Positions 7,424-15,063 are shown, numbered from the stretch's first letter. The stretch is DNA of 28,101 nucleotides from UBA3940 sp964506005 (GCA_964506005.1 CAZDLX010000032.1:1-28101); one strand, 5' to 3'. The notes: generated from the letters alone by a model not told the origin. Made by a program: numbers and translations.

Positions 7424-8392
7424 ATGCAGACCGAACTCAATGGTCACTGTACGGTGTGCGGTCGCCGGCTGGCGAGGCGCCTGGAGTATGGTGGCCGCAT
7501 CTACTGTGAGCAGCACTATAACAGCTTCGTCGATGACGTCCAGCCGCTCTGGCAGACGAGCGTCTTCATGTTCGGGCTGCTGGTCGCGGTTGTGATCGCG
7601 ATCGCAGTCGCCGGCCTGCTGTTCGACCTCGAGGTAACGGGTAGGCCGCGCGTCGTGCTCGGCGTGGCGCTGTCTATTCTGCCGGGCTTGATGTGGCTCT
7701 TCTTCCTGACGCGGCTTGCCGCCGCGCGCCAGGTCGAAGTCTCGCCGCTGCTGCCGACTGTCTTCGTGCTCTCGGCCCTTATCGCAGTCGCGGTTGCCCA
7801 CCCCCTGGTGTATGAGCTCATCGACCTGGATGCCTGGCTTGCTCGTGCCACGCCGGTGAACCGGCTCCTCGCCAATATCCTGCTGGGCGGGTCGATCCAT
7901 GCCTTCCTGCTGTACGCCATCATTCGCTATACCGTCTGGCAGACGCCCGCCTTTGAGCGGCGCGTGGACGGCATCATCTTCTCGCTCGTCGCGGCATGGG
8001 GCTACGCGGCGACGTTCAACACCATTTTTGTGCTGGACTACGGTGGCGTCTCGCTGGTTAACGGCAGCTTCCGTCTGTTCGCGCAGACATGTGCCTTCCT
8101 GGTGCCCGGTCTCATCATCGGCTATTTCCTCGGCATTAACCGCTTCGAAGATCGCCCCTTCTATTACCTGACCATCGGCGTGGCGCTCTCAGCCTTTCTC
8201 AATGGCTTCTTGATGTACGCTGGCGTGGAGCTGAACAACATCCGCGTGAATCTCGCAACCGACGGCTTCAGCCCCTGGCCAGGTCTTGTGCTGACGTTCG
8301 GCACGCTGCTGGCCACGTATGCCGCTGTCTTTGGGCTGCTCCGCCGCGAGAACTCTCTAACCCGGGCGCGGATCGAGAGGAAGTCCTCATGA
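7424..8392 (+). CDS. Zinc-finger membrane protein, PrsW-like with protease motifs lost
   Basis: A 322-residue protein. The N-terminal 35 residues hold a probable zinc site: Cys9-x2-Cys12, a 15-residue spacer, then Cys28-x2-His31. This is followed by about eight hydrophobic segments. The stretch VDGIIFSLVAAWGYAATFNTIF (181-202) and the later GLIIGYFLG (229-237) resemble PrsW (M82) intramembrane proteases. However, the Glu of the GFAxxEN-type motif aligns with Phe198, the family His aligns with Cys223, and no EExxK motif is present upstream (GSIHA at 156-160 lies there). A non-proteolytic membrane sensor or scaffold is therefore more likely. The start at 7424 is chosen from the promoter position; 7415 (ATG) and 7388 (TTG) are in-frame alternatives. 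The stop overlaps the next start by 4 bp. The PrsW relationship is moderately certain; the function is unknown. Confidence 0.72.
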   Translation: MQTELNGHCTVCGRRLARRLEYGGRIYCEQHYNSFVDDVQPLWQTSVFMFGLLVAVVIAIAVAGLLFDLEVTGRPRVVLGVALSILPGLMWLFFLTRLAAARQVEVSPLLPTVFVLSALIAVAVAHPLVYELIDLDAWLARATPVNRLLANILLGGSIHAFLLYAIIRYTVWQTPAFERRVDGIIFSLVAAWGYAATFNTIFVLDYGGVSLVNGSFRLFAQTCAFLVPGLIIGYFLGINRFEDRPFYYLTIGVALSAFLNGFLMYAGVELNNIRVNLATDGFSPWPGLVLTFGTLLATYAAVFGLLRRENSLTRARIERKSS

Positions 8393-9003
8393 GCGACGTA
8401 ACCTGGGACTGGGAGGATCAGCTCGAAGAAGTCCAGACGGGGATGACCCGCAACGACCGCGTCTCTGCCGTGCTGGTCGTGCTGCTGACCCTACTCGCCG
8501 TCGGTGTAGGCATCGCGATGCGCCAGCGCGCGTCCGGACAGGAGTGGACATACGTCAGCCGGGCGGCAGGTATCGAGGCGGCCTACCCCGCCGGTTGGCT
8601 CATCGACGAAAGTGGCGATTACGTCGTACGCATCCGTGACCCGAAGGGCCGCCCGTTCAAGACCCAGTACCGCATCGCAACCGTCCCCGCCGGTGGCCAG
8701 ACCTCGATCCGCAACGTGCTGGATGGCCTGACCATCCAGCGCTCGACGGACCTTGCCGCTTACCGGGTTGTCAGCGTGCAGGAACAGACCATCGCGGGGC
8801 AGGACTTCACCGTGATGAACTTCACCTTCGTCGATGCCGACCCCAACCCGTTCGTACAGCGCCTGCCGACCGTCGTGCTGGGGATGGACGTTGTGATTCG
8901 CGATGCCGACCGGGCGATTGTCGTCACCTACATGGCTGACGAAGAGGCGTTTGCCACCCACTACGACGACTTCCAGAGCCTTTTGGCCGCCCTCCGGTAT
9001 TGA
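8389..9003 (+). CDS. Single-pass membrane protein with PsbP/Mog1-like extracytoplasmic domain
   Basis: A 204-residue protein with an acidic cytoplasmic N-terminus of about 22 residues and one membrane segment (VSAVLVVLLTLLAVGVGIAM, about 25-44). The outside domain of about 155 residues begins with WTYVSRAAGIEAAYPAGWLI, the type of opening strand seen in PsbP/Mog1-fold domains; the fold suggestion rests on pattern alone. No catalytic motif is visible. Its ATG overlaps the stop of the PrsW-like gene (ATGA) and its stop is 10 bp before the serine protease, so the three are very likely one transcript. Function not recognised; a binding or scaffolding role beside the secreted protease is a guess. 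Confidence 0.72.
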   Translation: MSDVTWDWEDQLEEVQTGMTRNDRVSAVLVVLLTLLAVGVGIAMRQRASGQEWTYVSRAAGIEAAYPAGWLIDESGDYVVRIRDPKGRPFKTQYRIATVPAGGQTSIRNVLDGLTIQRSTDLAAYRVVSVQEQTIAGQDFTVMNFTFVDADPNPFVQRLPTVVLGMDVVIRDADRAIVVTYMADEEAFATHYDDFQSLLAALRY

Positions 9004-9013
9004 GTCTGGATCC

Positions 9014-11302
9014 ATGTTGCGCCTGACACATCCCTCACGCATGCTGCCGCTGCTGAAGCGCCTCACCCCGCTGCTTGCCGCCCTGCTGGTGGTGGCTCTC
9101 GGGCTGGCGGCGCAGGCCATCGCGCAGGACGACGAGCCGGAGTTCGGGCCGGGTGAGCAGGCCCGGCGGGCAACTGTCTTCCTTATGCAGACCTACGAGT
9201 CGGCTGGTACGCAGATCGTCTCGTGCGTCGGGTCGGGCACGGTCATCCAGGAAGACGGTCTCATCCTGACCAATGCGCACCTGGCGACGTCTCTGGGTCC
9301 ATGCCGCGGCGAGCGCATCGTCGTTTCACTGCCTGTGCGTCTCGACGAGCCGCCGGTGCCGACCTACGTTGCAGAGCCGCTGGCGATTGACCAGGCGCTC
9401 GACCTGGCGGTGCTCCAGATTACGGGCAGCCTGGATGGCAGCCTGATCGACACAGAGACGCTTAATCTGCCGGCTGTTTCCATCGGCGATCCCTCTACAC
9501 TGCTGCCCGGCAGTGGCCTCGCCTTCGTGGGCTACCCGGACATCGGCGCGTCCAGCGTCACGCAAATCGACGGTGTGGTGACTGGCATTACGGCGGAGCA
9601 GAGCGGCAGCGGCATGGCCTGGCTGCGCACCGACTCGGAACTCAAGGGAGGCATGAGCGGCGGCGGTGCGTACGATGCGGAGGGCCAGCTCGTGGGCATC
9701 CCAACCAGCGCGCCGGGCACGGACGGCAATTCACCGGGCCCGATGTGCCTCAGCATTCAGGATGACACGCGCGACGGTCTCATCACCGATGCCGACAGCT
9801 GCGTACCCATCGGGGGCGATATCACCGCTGTGCGGCCGATTGTCTTTGCCCGCCCGCTCGTCGAAGCCGCGACCCGCGGTTTGCGCCTCGACCATGCAGA
9901 AGGAGCGTTGGCCACCCCGCAGGCCGGCGAGCCATCGGTAAGCCGGCTGTTCTTCTCGACGGGGCTGACGGACTATGGGCAGCCGGCTGATGTCATCACT
10001 GCAGCGCCGTCCGGCATCACGAGCCTGTTTTTCTTCTTCGACCATGCCAACCTCGCTGCCGGCACGCCCTACGAGATCCGGGTAACACGCGACGGCGTCG
10101 CAATGCCGCAGTTTGGCCTCGGCCCGCTGAGCTGGGGTGGCAGCCCGAACGGCACGTGGTACGTCGGCTCGGAGGGCAAGACCTGGCCCGACGGCACTTA
10201 CGAATTCCCCATTCTGCTCAACGGCGAAATCGCCGCAGCCCAGTCCATCCAGGTCGGCGCTGCGCCGGATGCACAGCGCTTCAGCGGTCTGCGCTTCAGT
10301 CTGCCGGGTGGTGAGGGCGAAGCCGTGGGCAGCGGCGTGTTGTTCCCATCCGGCGTGCAGCGAGTGAACGCGGACTTCGAGTTCGACGGTATGCTGGAGG
10401 GGCAGGCCTGGCGCGAGGTCTGGTACCTCGACGGATCGCCGGTATTTGACGAGACCCGCATCTGGGAAGCCGGCCCGTCAGGCCAGCATCAGGTCGCCGC
10501 GATCAACAGCCAGGGCCTGCCGCTGGGCCGTTACCGGCTGGAGCTCTACATCGGCGAGCGGCTGGCTGCGACCGGCGACATCACGCTTGCCGGCTCGGCG
10601 GCTACCGGCAACCAGCCGCGGATCTTCGAAGGCACCCGCATCTCAAGTGACATCGACCGCGAGGGCCTGCCTGATGGCCAGGTAGGCAGCAGCGGCATGA
10701 CGATGCCGCTGGGGGTCAACAGTCTGTACGCCTTCGCCAGTTGGGACGCAATGCCGGTTGGGCTTGAGTGGACCTACCGCTGGTTCCTCGACGGCAGGCT
10801 GCTTGGCTCTAGCACTCAGCGCTGGACCACCGGCGTGGAGGGCGCGGACTACTGGATCAGCCTGAACTCGGACGACCCGCTGCCCGAAGGCAACTACTCG
10901 GTCGAGATTCTTGTGCGCAACCAGCCGATGTTCTCCGCCAGCGTATCGGTGGGCAGTGGCACCCAACCGGTCACGGGTCTTGAGGCAGAAAGCGACGAGG
11001 TGCTGATCAGCGGGCATGTCTACGATGCCCTGACCGGCGATGGCGTACCCGGCGCGCTGGTGATTGTGCTGGACGTGATGCAGACATCCGCGACCTATAC
11101 GTGGGACGAGGCCGACATCCACACGCAGGCCATCACCGACCAGCAGGGGCACTTCAGCCTACCTCGCGGCCTGCCGCGCGGCAACTACTACACTATGTAC
11201 GTCTTTGCGCAGGACTACATCACCGTGGTGGAAGACAACCTGACGATTCTGCGCAGCCAGGACTCCCCGGCCGAGATGGTGGTGGAGATGAGCCGCCCGT
11301 AG
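9014..11302 (+). CDS. Secreted trypsin-like serine protease with Ig-like and carboxypeptidase-regulatory-like modules
   Basis: A 762-residue exported protein. A signal peptide covers about residues 1-38 (LLAALLVVALGLAAQAIAQ). A chymotrypsin-fold protease follows with a full triad: His89 in LTNAHL, Asp130 in ALDLAVL and Ser215 in GMSGGGAYD. The serine motif ends SGGG rather than the usual SGGP. Cys71 and Cys97 may form a disulfide. The layout resembles HtrA/DegP-type proteases without a PDZ domain. Residues about 330-650 appear as repeated beta-sandwich modules with a recurring pattern (LEWTYRWFLDG, WREVWYLDGSP; PLGRYRLELYI, PEGNYSVEILV). The C-terminal 95 residues (ISGHVYDALTGDGVPGALV, then GHFSLPRGLPRGNYY) resemble carboxypeptidase-regulatory-like domains. 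The ATG lies 10 bp after the previous stop; longer in-frame extensions run inside the preceding gene and are rejected. The 3' end overlaps miaA by 83 bp. Confidence 0.88.
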   Translation: MLRLTHPSRMLPLLKRLTPLLAALLVVALGLAAQAIAQDDEPEFGPGEQARRATVFLMQTYESAGTQIVSCVGSGTVIQEDGLILTNAHLATSLGPCRGERIVVSLPVRLDEPPVPTYVAEPLAIDQALDLAVLQITGSLDGSLIDTETLNLPAVSIGDPSTLLPGSGLAFVGYPDIGASSVTQIDGVVTGITAEQSGSGMAWLRTDSELKGGMSGGGAYDAEGQLVGIPTSAPGTDGNSPGPMCLSIQDDTRDGLITDADSCVPIGGDITAVRPIVFARPLVEAATRGLRLDHAEGALATPQAGEPSVSRLFFSTGLTDYGQPADVITAAPSGITSLFFFFDHANLAAGTPYEIRVTRDGVAMPQFGLGPLSWGGSPNGTWYVGSEGKTWPDGTYEFPILLNGEIAAAQSIQVGAAPDAQRFSGLRFSLPGGEGEAVGSGVLFPSGVQRVNADFEFDGMLEGQAWREVWYLDGSPVFDETRIWEAGPSGQHQVAAINSQGLPLGRYRLELYIGERLAATGDITLAGSAATGNQPRIFEGTRISSDIDREGLPDGQVGSSGMTMPLGVNSLYAFASWDAMPVGLEWTYRWFLDGRLLGSSTQRWTTGVEGADYWISLNSDDPLPEGNYSVEILVRNQPMFSASVSVGSGTQPVTGLEAESDEVLISGHVYDALTGDGVPGALVIVLDVMQTSATYTWDEADIHTQAITDQQGHFSLPRGLPRGNYYTMYVFAQDYITVVEDNLTILRSQDSPAEMVVEMSRP

Positions 11303-12239
11303 TCCAGCCGGTCTCGCGAAGCCATGTCGCGACTTCTGCCACGATGACGGTGGCGTCAGTCTCGTCCAGGTCATACCACCTGATCGCCGGGTCATCTTTC
11401 TGGAACCACGTTGCCTGCTGGCGCACGAAGCGGCGCGTCTCGCGCTTGATAGCCTGCACCGCCGCCTCAAGCTTATTTCTCCCGGCCAGATAATCGCTGA
11501 ACTGCCGGTAGCCCAGGCTGCTCATAGAGGGCAGCTCCCAGCCGTAGCCGCGCGCGAGCAGGTCTATGACCTCCTGCAGCAGGCCCGCTTCCATCATCTG
11601 GTCGACGCGTGCGTCGATACGCGAATACAGCGACTCCCGTGAGCGAGTGAGGCCGATCTGCAGCACGGTGTACGGCGGCGGCGACCGCCGTTGTGCCTCG
11701 CTGATCGGCTGGCCCGAGACGAGCAGCACTTCGAGCGCGCGCACCACTCGCCGTACGTTCCGGTAGTCGATGCGTTCGGCGGCGGGGGGGTCCTCATCGG
11801 CGAGCCAGGCATGCAGCGCCGCGGCGCCGTACGTCGCCGCGAAGCCGGCGAGGTCGGCGCGCAGTGCCGGGTGCGGCGCTACGCGCGGTATTCCCCAGCC
11901 CTCGACTACCGCCTGAACGTACTGACCGGTTCCTCCGACGAGCAGCGGCAGTTGGCCCGCCACATGGGCCGCGTCGATGGCATCGTAGGCCATGCGCTGG
12001 AATTCAGCCAGTGTGAGCTGCTCGTCAGGCTCCAGGAAGTCGACGAGGACGTGCGGCGCGGCGGCGCGCTCCTCCGGGGTCGGCTTCGCCGTGCCGATGT
12101 CCATGTAGCGGTAGACCTGCCGGGAGTCCGCGGAGATGATCACGCCGTCGAACGCCTGCGCCAGCCGCACCGCGAGCCCTGTCTTGCCCACCGCCGTCGG
12201 GCCGACGATTACGATAACCGGGGGTGGCGCATCAGCCAT
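11220..12239 (-). CDS. miaA: tRNA dimethylallyltransferase
   Basis: Transfers the dimethylallyl group of DMAPP to N6 of A37 in tRNAs that read UNN codons. The P-loop GPTAVGKT (13-20), the ISADSRQVYRYMDIGTAKP substrate-binding motif, the DFLEPDEQLTLAEF segment, the LLVGGTGQYVQAVVEG motif and the C-terminal RRFVRQQATWF are all present, so the enzyme looks complete. The chosen ATG overlaps the yraN stop by 8 bp; an ATG 21 bases earlier is in frame but lies further inside yraN. The last 25 or so residues (rich in Gly, Ser and Pro) go past the normal family end and are encoded inside the 3' end of the convergent protease gene. Its substrate DMAPP would come from the mevalonate-type operon at 18.9-22.5 kb. 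Confidence 0.96.
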   Translation of the reverse strand: MADAPPPVIVIVGPTAVGKTGLAVRLAQAFDGVIISADSRQVYRYMDIGTAKPTPEERAAAPHVLVDFLEPDEQLTLAEFQRMAYDAIDAAHVAGQLPLLVGGTGQYVQAVVEGWGIPRVAPHPALRADLAGFAATYGAAALHAWLADEDPPAAERIDYRNVRRVVRALEVLLVSGQPISEAQRRSPPPYTVLQIGLTRSRESLYSRIDARVDQMMEAGLLQEVIDLLARGYGWELPSMSSLGYRQFSDYLAGRNKLEAAVQAIKRETRRFVRQQATWFQKDDPAIRWYDLDETDATVIVAEVATWLRETGWTTGGSSPPPSRPGSPGCAESSGCLPPR

Positions 12240-12600
12240 CGAAACGTACCGCGTCCTCATACAACGTCAGACGCCGCACACGCCCGCTCGCTGCCAGCTC
12301 AATCGCGACGACGTCCACACGCCAGGCGGTGTCGTCCAGCCCGTGCTCTATCAGGTAGGCCTCGGCAGCCCGCAGCAGCCGCACAGCCTTCTGCACCGTG
12401 ACAGCCTCTTCGGGTGAGCCGTACGCGTTTGCCCCGCGCAGCTTGACCTCGACAAACACCCACGTGTCACCATCCCGCGCAATGATGTCGATCTCGCCGC
12501 CCGCACAGCGCCAGTTGCGCTCCACGACGAGCCAGCCCCGCCGCTCAAGCGCCAGCGCCGCGAAAGCTTCGCCCTTTTCGCCAATCTGTGTGGTCGTCAC
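12232..12600 (-). CDS. yraN: YraN/UPF0102 family endonuclease-like protein
   Basis: A 122-residue protein of the YraN family, which has a restriction-endonuclease-like fold. The GEIDIIARDGDTWVFVEVK segment holds the E-x-D...E-V-K pattern of the PD-(D/E)xK active site, so metal-dependent nuclease chemistry is possible. The biological role of the family is unsettled. The start is GTG at 12600: AAGGA lies 5 bases upstream, and the resulting N-terminus (TTTQIGEKGEAFAALALERRG) matches the usual family beginning. Earlier starts at 12624 and 12645 fall at or before the expected transcription start. It is first in a two-gene unit with miaA, which it overlaps by 8 bp. Confidence 0.92.
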   Translation of the reverse strand: MTTTQIGEKGEAFAALALERRGWLVVERNWRCAGGEIDIIARDGDTWVFVEVKLRGANAYGSPEEAVTVQKAVRLLRAAEAYLIEHGLDDTAWRVDVVAIELAASGRVRRLTLYEDAVRFDG

Positions 12601-12635
12601 CAGCGTCCTTCCCGCCTGCTGCATACCGCACGACC

Positions 12636-12644
12636 ATGATAGCA
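12636..12644 (-). promoter_or_regulatory. Extended -10 promoter of yraN-miaA
   Basis: Minus-strand TGCTATCAT is an extended -10 (TGn plus TATCAT) with no recognisable -35. It would start the transcript near 12629, about 29 bases before the GTG of yraN. Confidence 0.5.
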
Positions 12645-12685
12645 CAGCGCCCTGCTGCCCGCCCGTGCGAGCGCCCTGCCCTGCT

Positions 12686-12694
12686 TGCTATACT
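12686..12694 (+). promoter_or_regulatory. Extended -10 promoter of cinA
   Basis: TGCTATACT is an extended -10 with a 5/6 hexamer, placing the transcript start near 12701 and giving a leader of about 47 bases. A GAGGA ribosome site sits 3 bases before the cinA ATG. It is arranged back to back with the matching extended -10 of yraN. Confidence 0.5.
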
Positions 12695-12747
12695 CAGAGC
12701 GCAACTGGCACATGAGCGCGCCGCGCCCACCACACCTGTGAGGAACC

Positions 12748-13977
12748 ATGCGAGCCGAAGTCATCACCATAGGAACCGAGCTTCTGCTCGGCGACATCGA
12801 CGACACCAATGCGACCTACATCGCGCGGCAGCTCCGCCAGATAGGCCTGGACCTGCTGTACCGCACCACCGTCGGCGACAACGAGGGCCGCATTGCCGAG
12901 GTCATCGATAACGCGCTCAACCGCGCAGATGTGGTCATCACGACCGGCGGACTCGGCCCGACCGTCGACGATGTGACGCGGGAGAGCATCGCCCGGGCGA
13001 CGGGCCGCTCGCTCGAATTCCAGCAGGCGCTGCTGGACCAGATCGCGGAGCGTTTCCGCAGCTTCAACGTCCAGATGAGCGAGAATAATCGCCGCCAGGC
13101 TTATCTACCTGACGGCGCAGCGCTCATTGAGAACCCGGTCGGTACCGCACCGGGCTTCATCCTGGAGACGGAACGTGGCGTGATCATCACCGTGCCCGGC
13201 GTTCCTCGCGAGATGCACTATATGATGGAGCACGCTGTGCTGCCATATCTCCGCCAGCACATGGACGCCCCCGCGGTGATCAAGAGCGTCGTGCTGCGGA
13301 CCGCCGGCATCGGGGAGAGCCAGGTGGACGCCCGCATCGCCGACCTCATGACCAACCCCAACCCGACGGTTGGACTTGCCGCCCATACCGGCCAGACCGA
13401 CGTCCGGGTAACAGCCAAAGCCCGAACCGAAGCCGACGCCGACGCTATGCTCGAAGACATGGCGGCACAGGTAAAGGCGAGGCTTGGAGCGTGGATCTAC
13501 GGGTCTGGCACAGAGCGCCTCGAGGACGTGGTGAAAGAACTGCTCAGGGGCCAGCACGCCGGCGTGGCAACGGTGGAAGTCGACACCGGCGGCCTGCTGG
13601 CCGAGCGGCTGTGCGGCACCGGGGCGGAGGACGCACCCCTCGCATCGTGCGCCGGTGCCTTCCCAACGCTGGCAGAGCTCGACCTTCCCGGCATTGATCT
13701 CACCCTGCCGCTCGGCGAGCTGGCCCGGCAGGCCGCGGAGGTCGTCCGCGAGCGCGCCGGTGCTGCGTACGGCGTCGCTGTGTTCATGCGCACCGGCGAG
13801 CGCGGCATTGCAGGCGAGCTTGGCACCGAGATCGGGCTCGCCTCCGAAGATGGCAGCCGCACCCGCACATTCAACTGGCTCAACGACAGGCCAGACGCCA
13901 ATGTGTGGGCTGTGACTCATGCCCTGGCGATGCTTCACCGCTTCTTGCTCAAGTACCCTGAGGCTGCAAACACATGA
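12748..13977 (+). CDS. cinA: CinA-family protein with degenerate C-terminal deamidase domain
   Basis: A 409-residue two-domain protein. The N-terminal MoCF-binding/COG1058 domain (about 1-170) is intact, with ITIGTELLLGDIDDTNATYIA, ITTGGLGPTVDDVT and VPGVPREM; in CinA it carries ADP-ribose pyrophosphatase activity. A middle KOW-type region (to about 250) follows. The C-terminal PncC-like domain, which normally deamidates NMN, is badly altered: the AESCTGG motif reads VEVDTGG (276-282), so the nucleophile region Ser-Cys is Val278-Asp279. The conserved Tyr/Lys-rich segment and the TGIAGP motif are also not recognisable. The protein is full length and in frame, so this is divergence rather than a broken gene. 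The NMN deamidase activity is probably lost. It is followed 37 bp later by the VOC gene. Confidence 0.9.
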   Translation: MRAEVITIGTELLLGDIDDTNATYIARQLRQIGLDLLYRTTVGDNEGRIAEVIDNALNRADVVITTGGLGPTVDDVTRESIARATGRSLEFQQALLDQIAERFRSFNVQMSENNRRQAYLPDGAALIENPVGTAPGFILETERGVIITVPGVPREMHYMMEHAVLPYLRQHMDAPAVIKSVVLRTAGIGESQVDARIADLMTNPNPTVGLAAHTGQTDVRVTAKARTEADADAMLEDMAAQVKARLGAWIYGSGTERLEDVVKELLRGQHAGVATVEVDTGGLLAERLCGTGAEDAPLASCAGAFPTLAELDLPGIDLTLPLGELARQAAEVVRERAGAAYGVAVFMRTGERGIAGELGTEIGLASEDGSRTRTFNWLNDRPDANVWAVTHALAMLHRFLLKYPEAANT

Positions 13978-13987
13978 AAGGCCACAA

Positions 13988-14003
13988 TGCCCGCCACCGG
14001 GCA
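13988..14003 (+). other. Short hairpin between cinA and the VOC gene
   Basis: TGCCCG (13988-13993) and CGGGCA (13998-14003) pair perfectly around a CCAC loop. It sits directly before the AAAGGA ribosome site (14003-14008) of the VOC gene. It has no T tract, so it is more likely to affect translation or RNA decay than to terminate. Confidence 0.4.
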
Positions 14004-14014
14004 AAGGATACGCT

Positions 14015-14932
14015 ATGACCACCGCCCCACAACCTGAAGACGTGGTCGGGAACACGATTCACCCGGCGACCCGGATGGGTTACGTCCAGTACATTGCCGC
14101 CGATATTGAGCGCCAGATCGAGTTCTACGAGAGCATTCTCGGCTTACAAACCCATTGGCGGGAGGGCAGCAGCGCTGGTATGGGTGCAGGCGGTGAGGAC
14201 TTGCTGCGCCTGACGGAAGTGCCCGGCGCACGGCGTGCCTACCGGACGACCGGCCTGTACCATACCGCGTTCCTCGTGCCCGAGCGCCGGGATCTCGCGC
14301 ACCTGCTCATGCGCATCGCCGAGACGCAGACCCGCATCCAGGGCATGACGGACCACGGCACCCACTGGGCCATTTACCTGCCCGACGCCGAGGGCAACGG
14401 CATCGAGCTGGCCTGGGATTTCCCGCGCGAGCGGTGGCCAACCTCTTTCGAGCAGATGATGCGTCGCAACCGGGCATTGAACACCGCCGAGCTTATGCAG
14501 GTGCTTCAGGAGGATTCCTCCCCCTGGGAGGGGCCGGGCCCCGGCACGGCAGTCGGGCACGTTCACCTGCACGTGGCGCACATCCCGCCAACGCGCCAGT
14601 TCTACCACGAGGTGCTTGGATTCAACCTGTCGTTTGACCTTGAGAACGCGTCGGGCGGCCTGGCTGAGACGGCGGCGTTCTTCAATGCGGGAGACTACCA
14701 CCACCACATTGGCGCTAACACGTGGCTCGGCGAGGGCGCGCCGCCACCCCCTGATGATGCCATCGGCCTGCGCTACTTCACCATCATACTGCCCGACCAG
14801 GCCGCCCTGGAGCCCGTTCTGGCGCGCATCAAGGCCGCCGGTGTGGAGACACATCAGGTCGAAGAGGGCATCCTGCTGCATGATCCGTCGTACAACGGCA
14901 TCCTGCTCACCACTGCCAACGGCGGAAGGTGA
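14015..14932 (+). CDS. Two-domain VOC protein, catechol 2,3-dioxygenase-like
   Basis: A 305-residue vicinal oxygen chelate protein with two glyoxalase-type units (about 20-140 and 175-300), like the extradiol dioxygenase/CatE-type group. In the first unit, His83 (LYHTAFLVP) and Glu131 (GNGIELAWD) are the expected metal ligands. In the second, His182/His184/His186 (GHVHLHVAHI) and the HHHIGANTW segment are typical of CatE-like proteins. It might open an aromatic ring or act on another chelating substrate; no pathway genes lie nearby to decide. The ATG at 14015 has AAAGGA six bases upstream; longer in-frame extensions run into cinA. The stop codon touches the left end of a 133-bp palindromic repeat. 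Confidence 0.88.
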   Translation: MTTAPQPEDVVGNTIHPATRMGYVQYIAADIERQIEFYESILGLQTHWREGSSAGMGAGGEDLLRLTEVPGARRAYRTTGLYHTAFLVPERRDLAHLLMRIAETQTRIQGMTDHGTHWAIYLPDAEGNGIELAWDFPRERWPTSFEQMMRRNRALNTAELMQVLQEDSSPWEGPGPGTAVGHVHLHVAHIPPTRQFYHEVLGFNLSFDLENASGGLAETAAFFNAGDYHHHIGANTWLGEGAPPPPDDAIGLRYFTIILPDQAALEPVLARIKAAGVETHQVEEGILLHDPSYNGILLTTANGGR

Positions 14933-15063
14933 GTCCACAGATGACACAGAGTTAAGTACAGATTGTCCACGAGTGTCACGAATGAAAGTGCATTACAACC
15001 ATTAGTGCAATTCGTGTCATTCGTGGACAGCTTTTTCGGTTCCTCTGTGAAACCTGTGGACTC
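14931..15063. repeat. 133-bp nested palindromic element between the VOC gene and lepA
   Basis: The outer ends GAGTCCACAG (14931-14940) and CTGTGGACTC (15054-15063) are perfect 10-bp inverted repeats. A partial second pair (ACACAGAG near 14944 and CTCTGTG near 15043) lies inside. A 20-bp pair, 14964-14983 against 15010-15029, matches with few mismatches. The right inner arm is followed by GCTTTTT, so the element could end transcription of the VOC gene. It occupies the whole gap between two convergent genes, starting within the VOC stop codon and ending 5 bp before the lepA stop codon. Sequences rich in TTCGTGTCATTCGTGG-type words are common dispersed intergenic repeats in several bacterial phyla (from memory, not checked). 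It may be a miniature inverted-repeat element. Confidence 0.75.

Noticed and set aside
8903..9013. Upstream extension of the serine protease frame
   Set aside because: It runs inside the preceding gene; the ATG at 9014 is followed directly by a good signal peptide.
12601..12645. Longer yraN starts at 12645 (GTG) and 12624 (ATG)
   Set aside because: They overlap the likely -10 or the transcript start; GTG 12600 has AAGGA at 5 bases and gives the usual family N-terminus.
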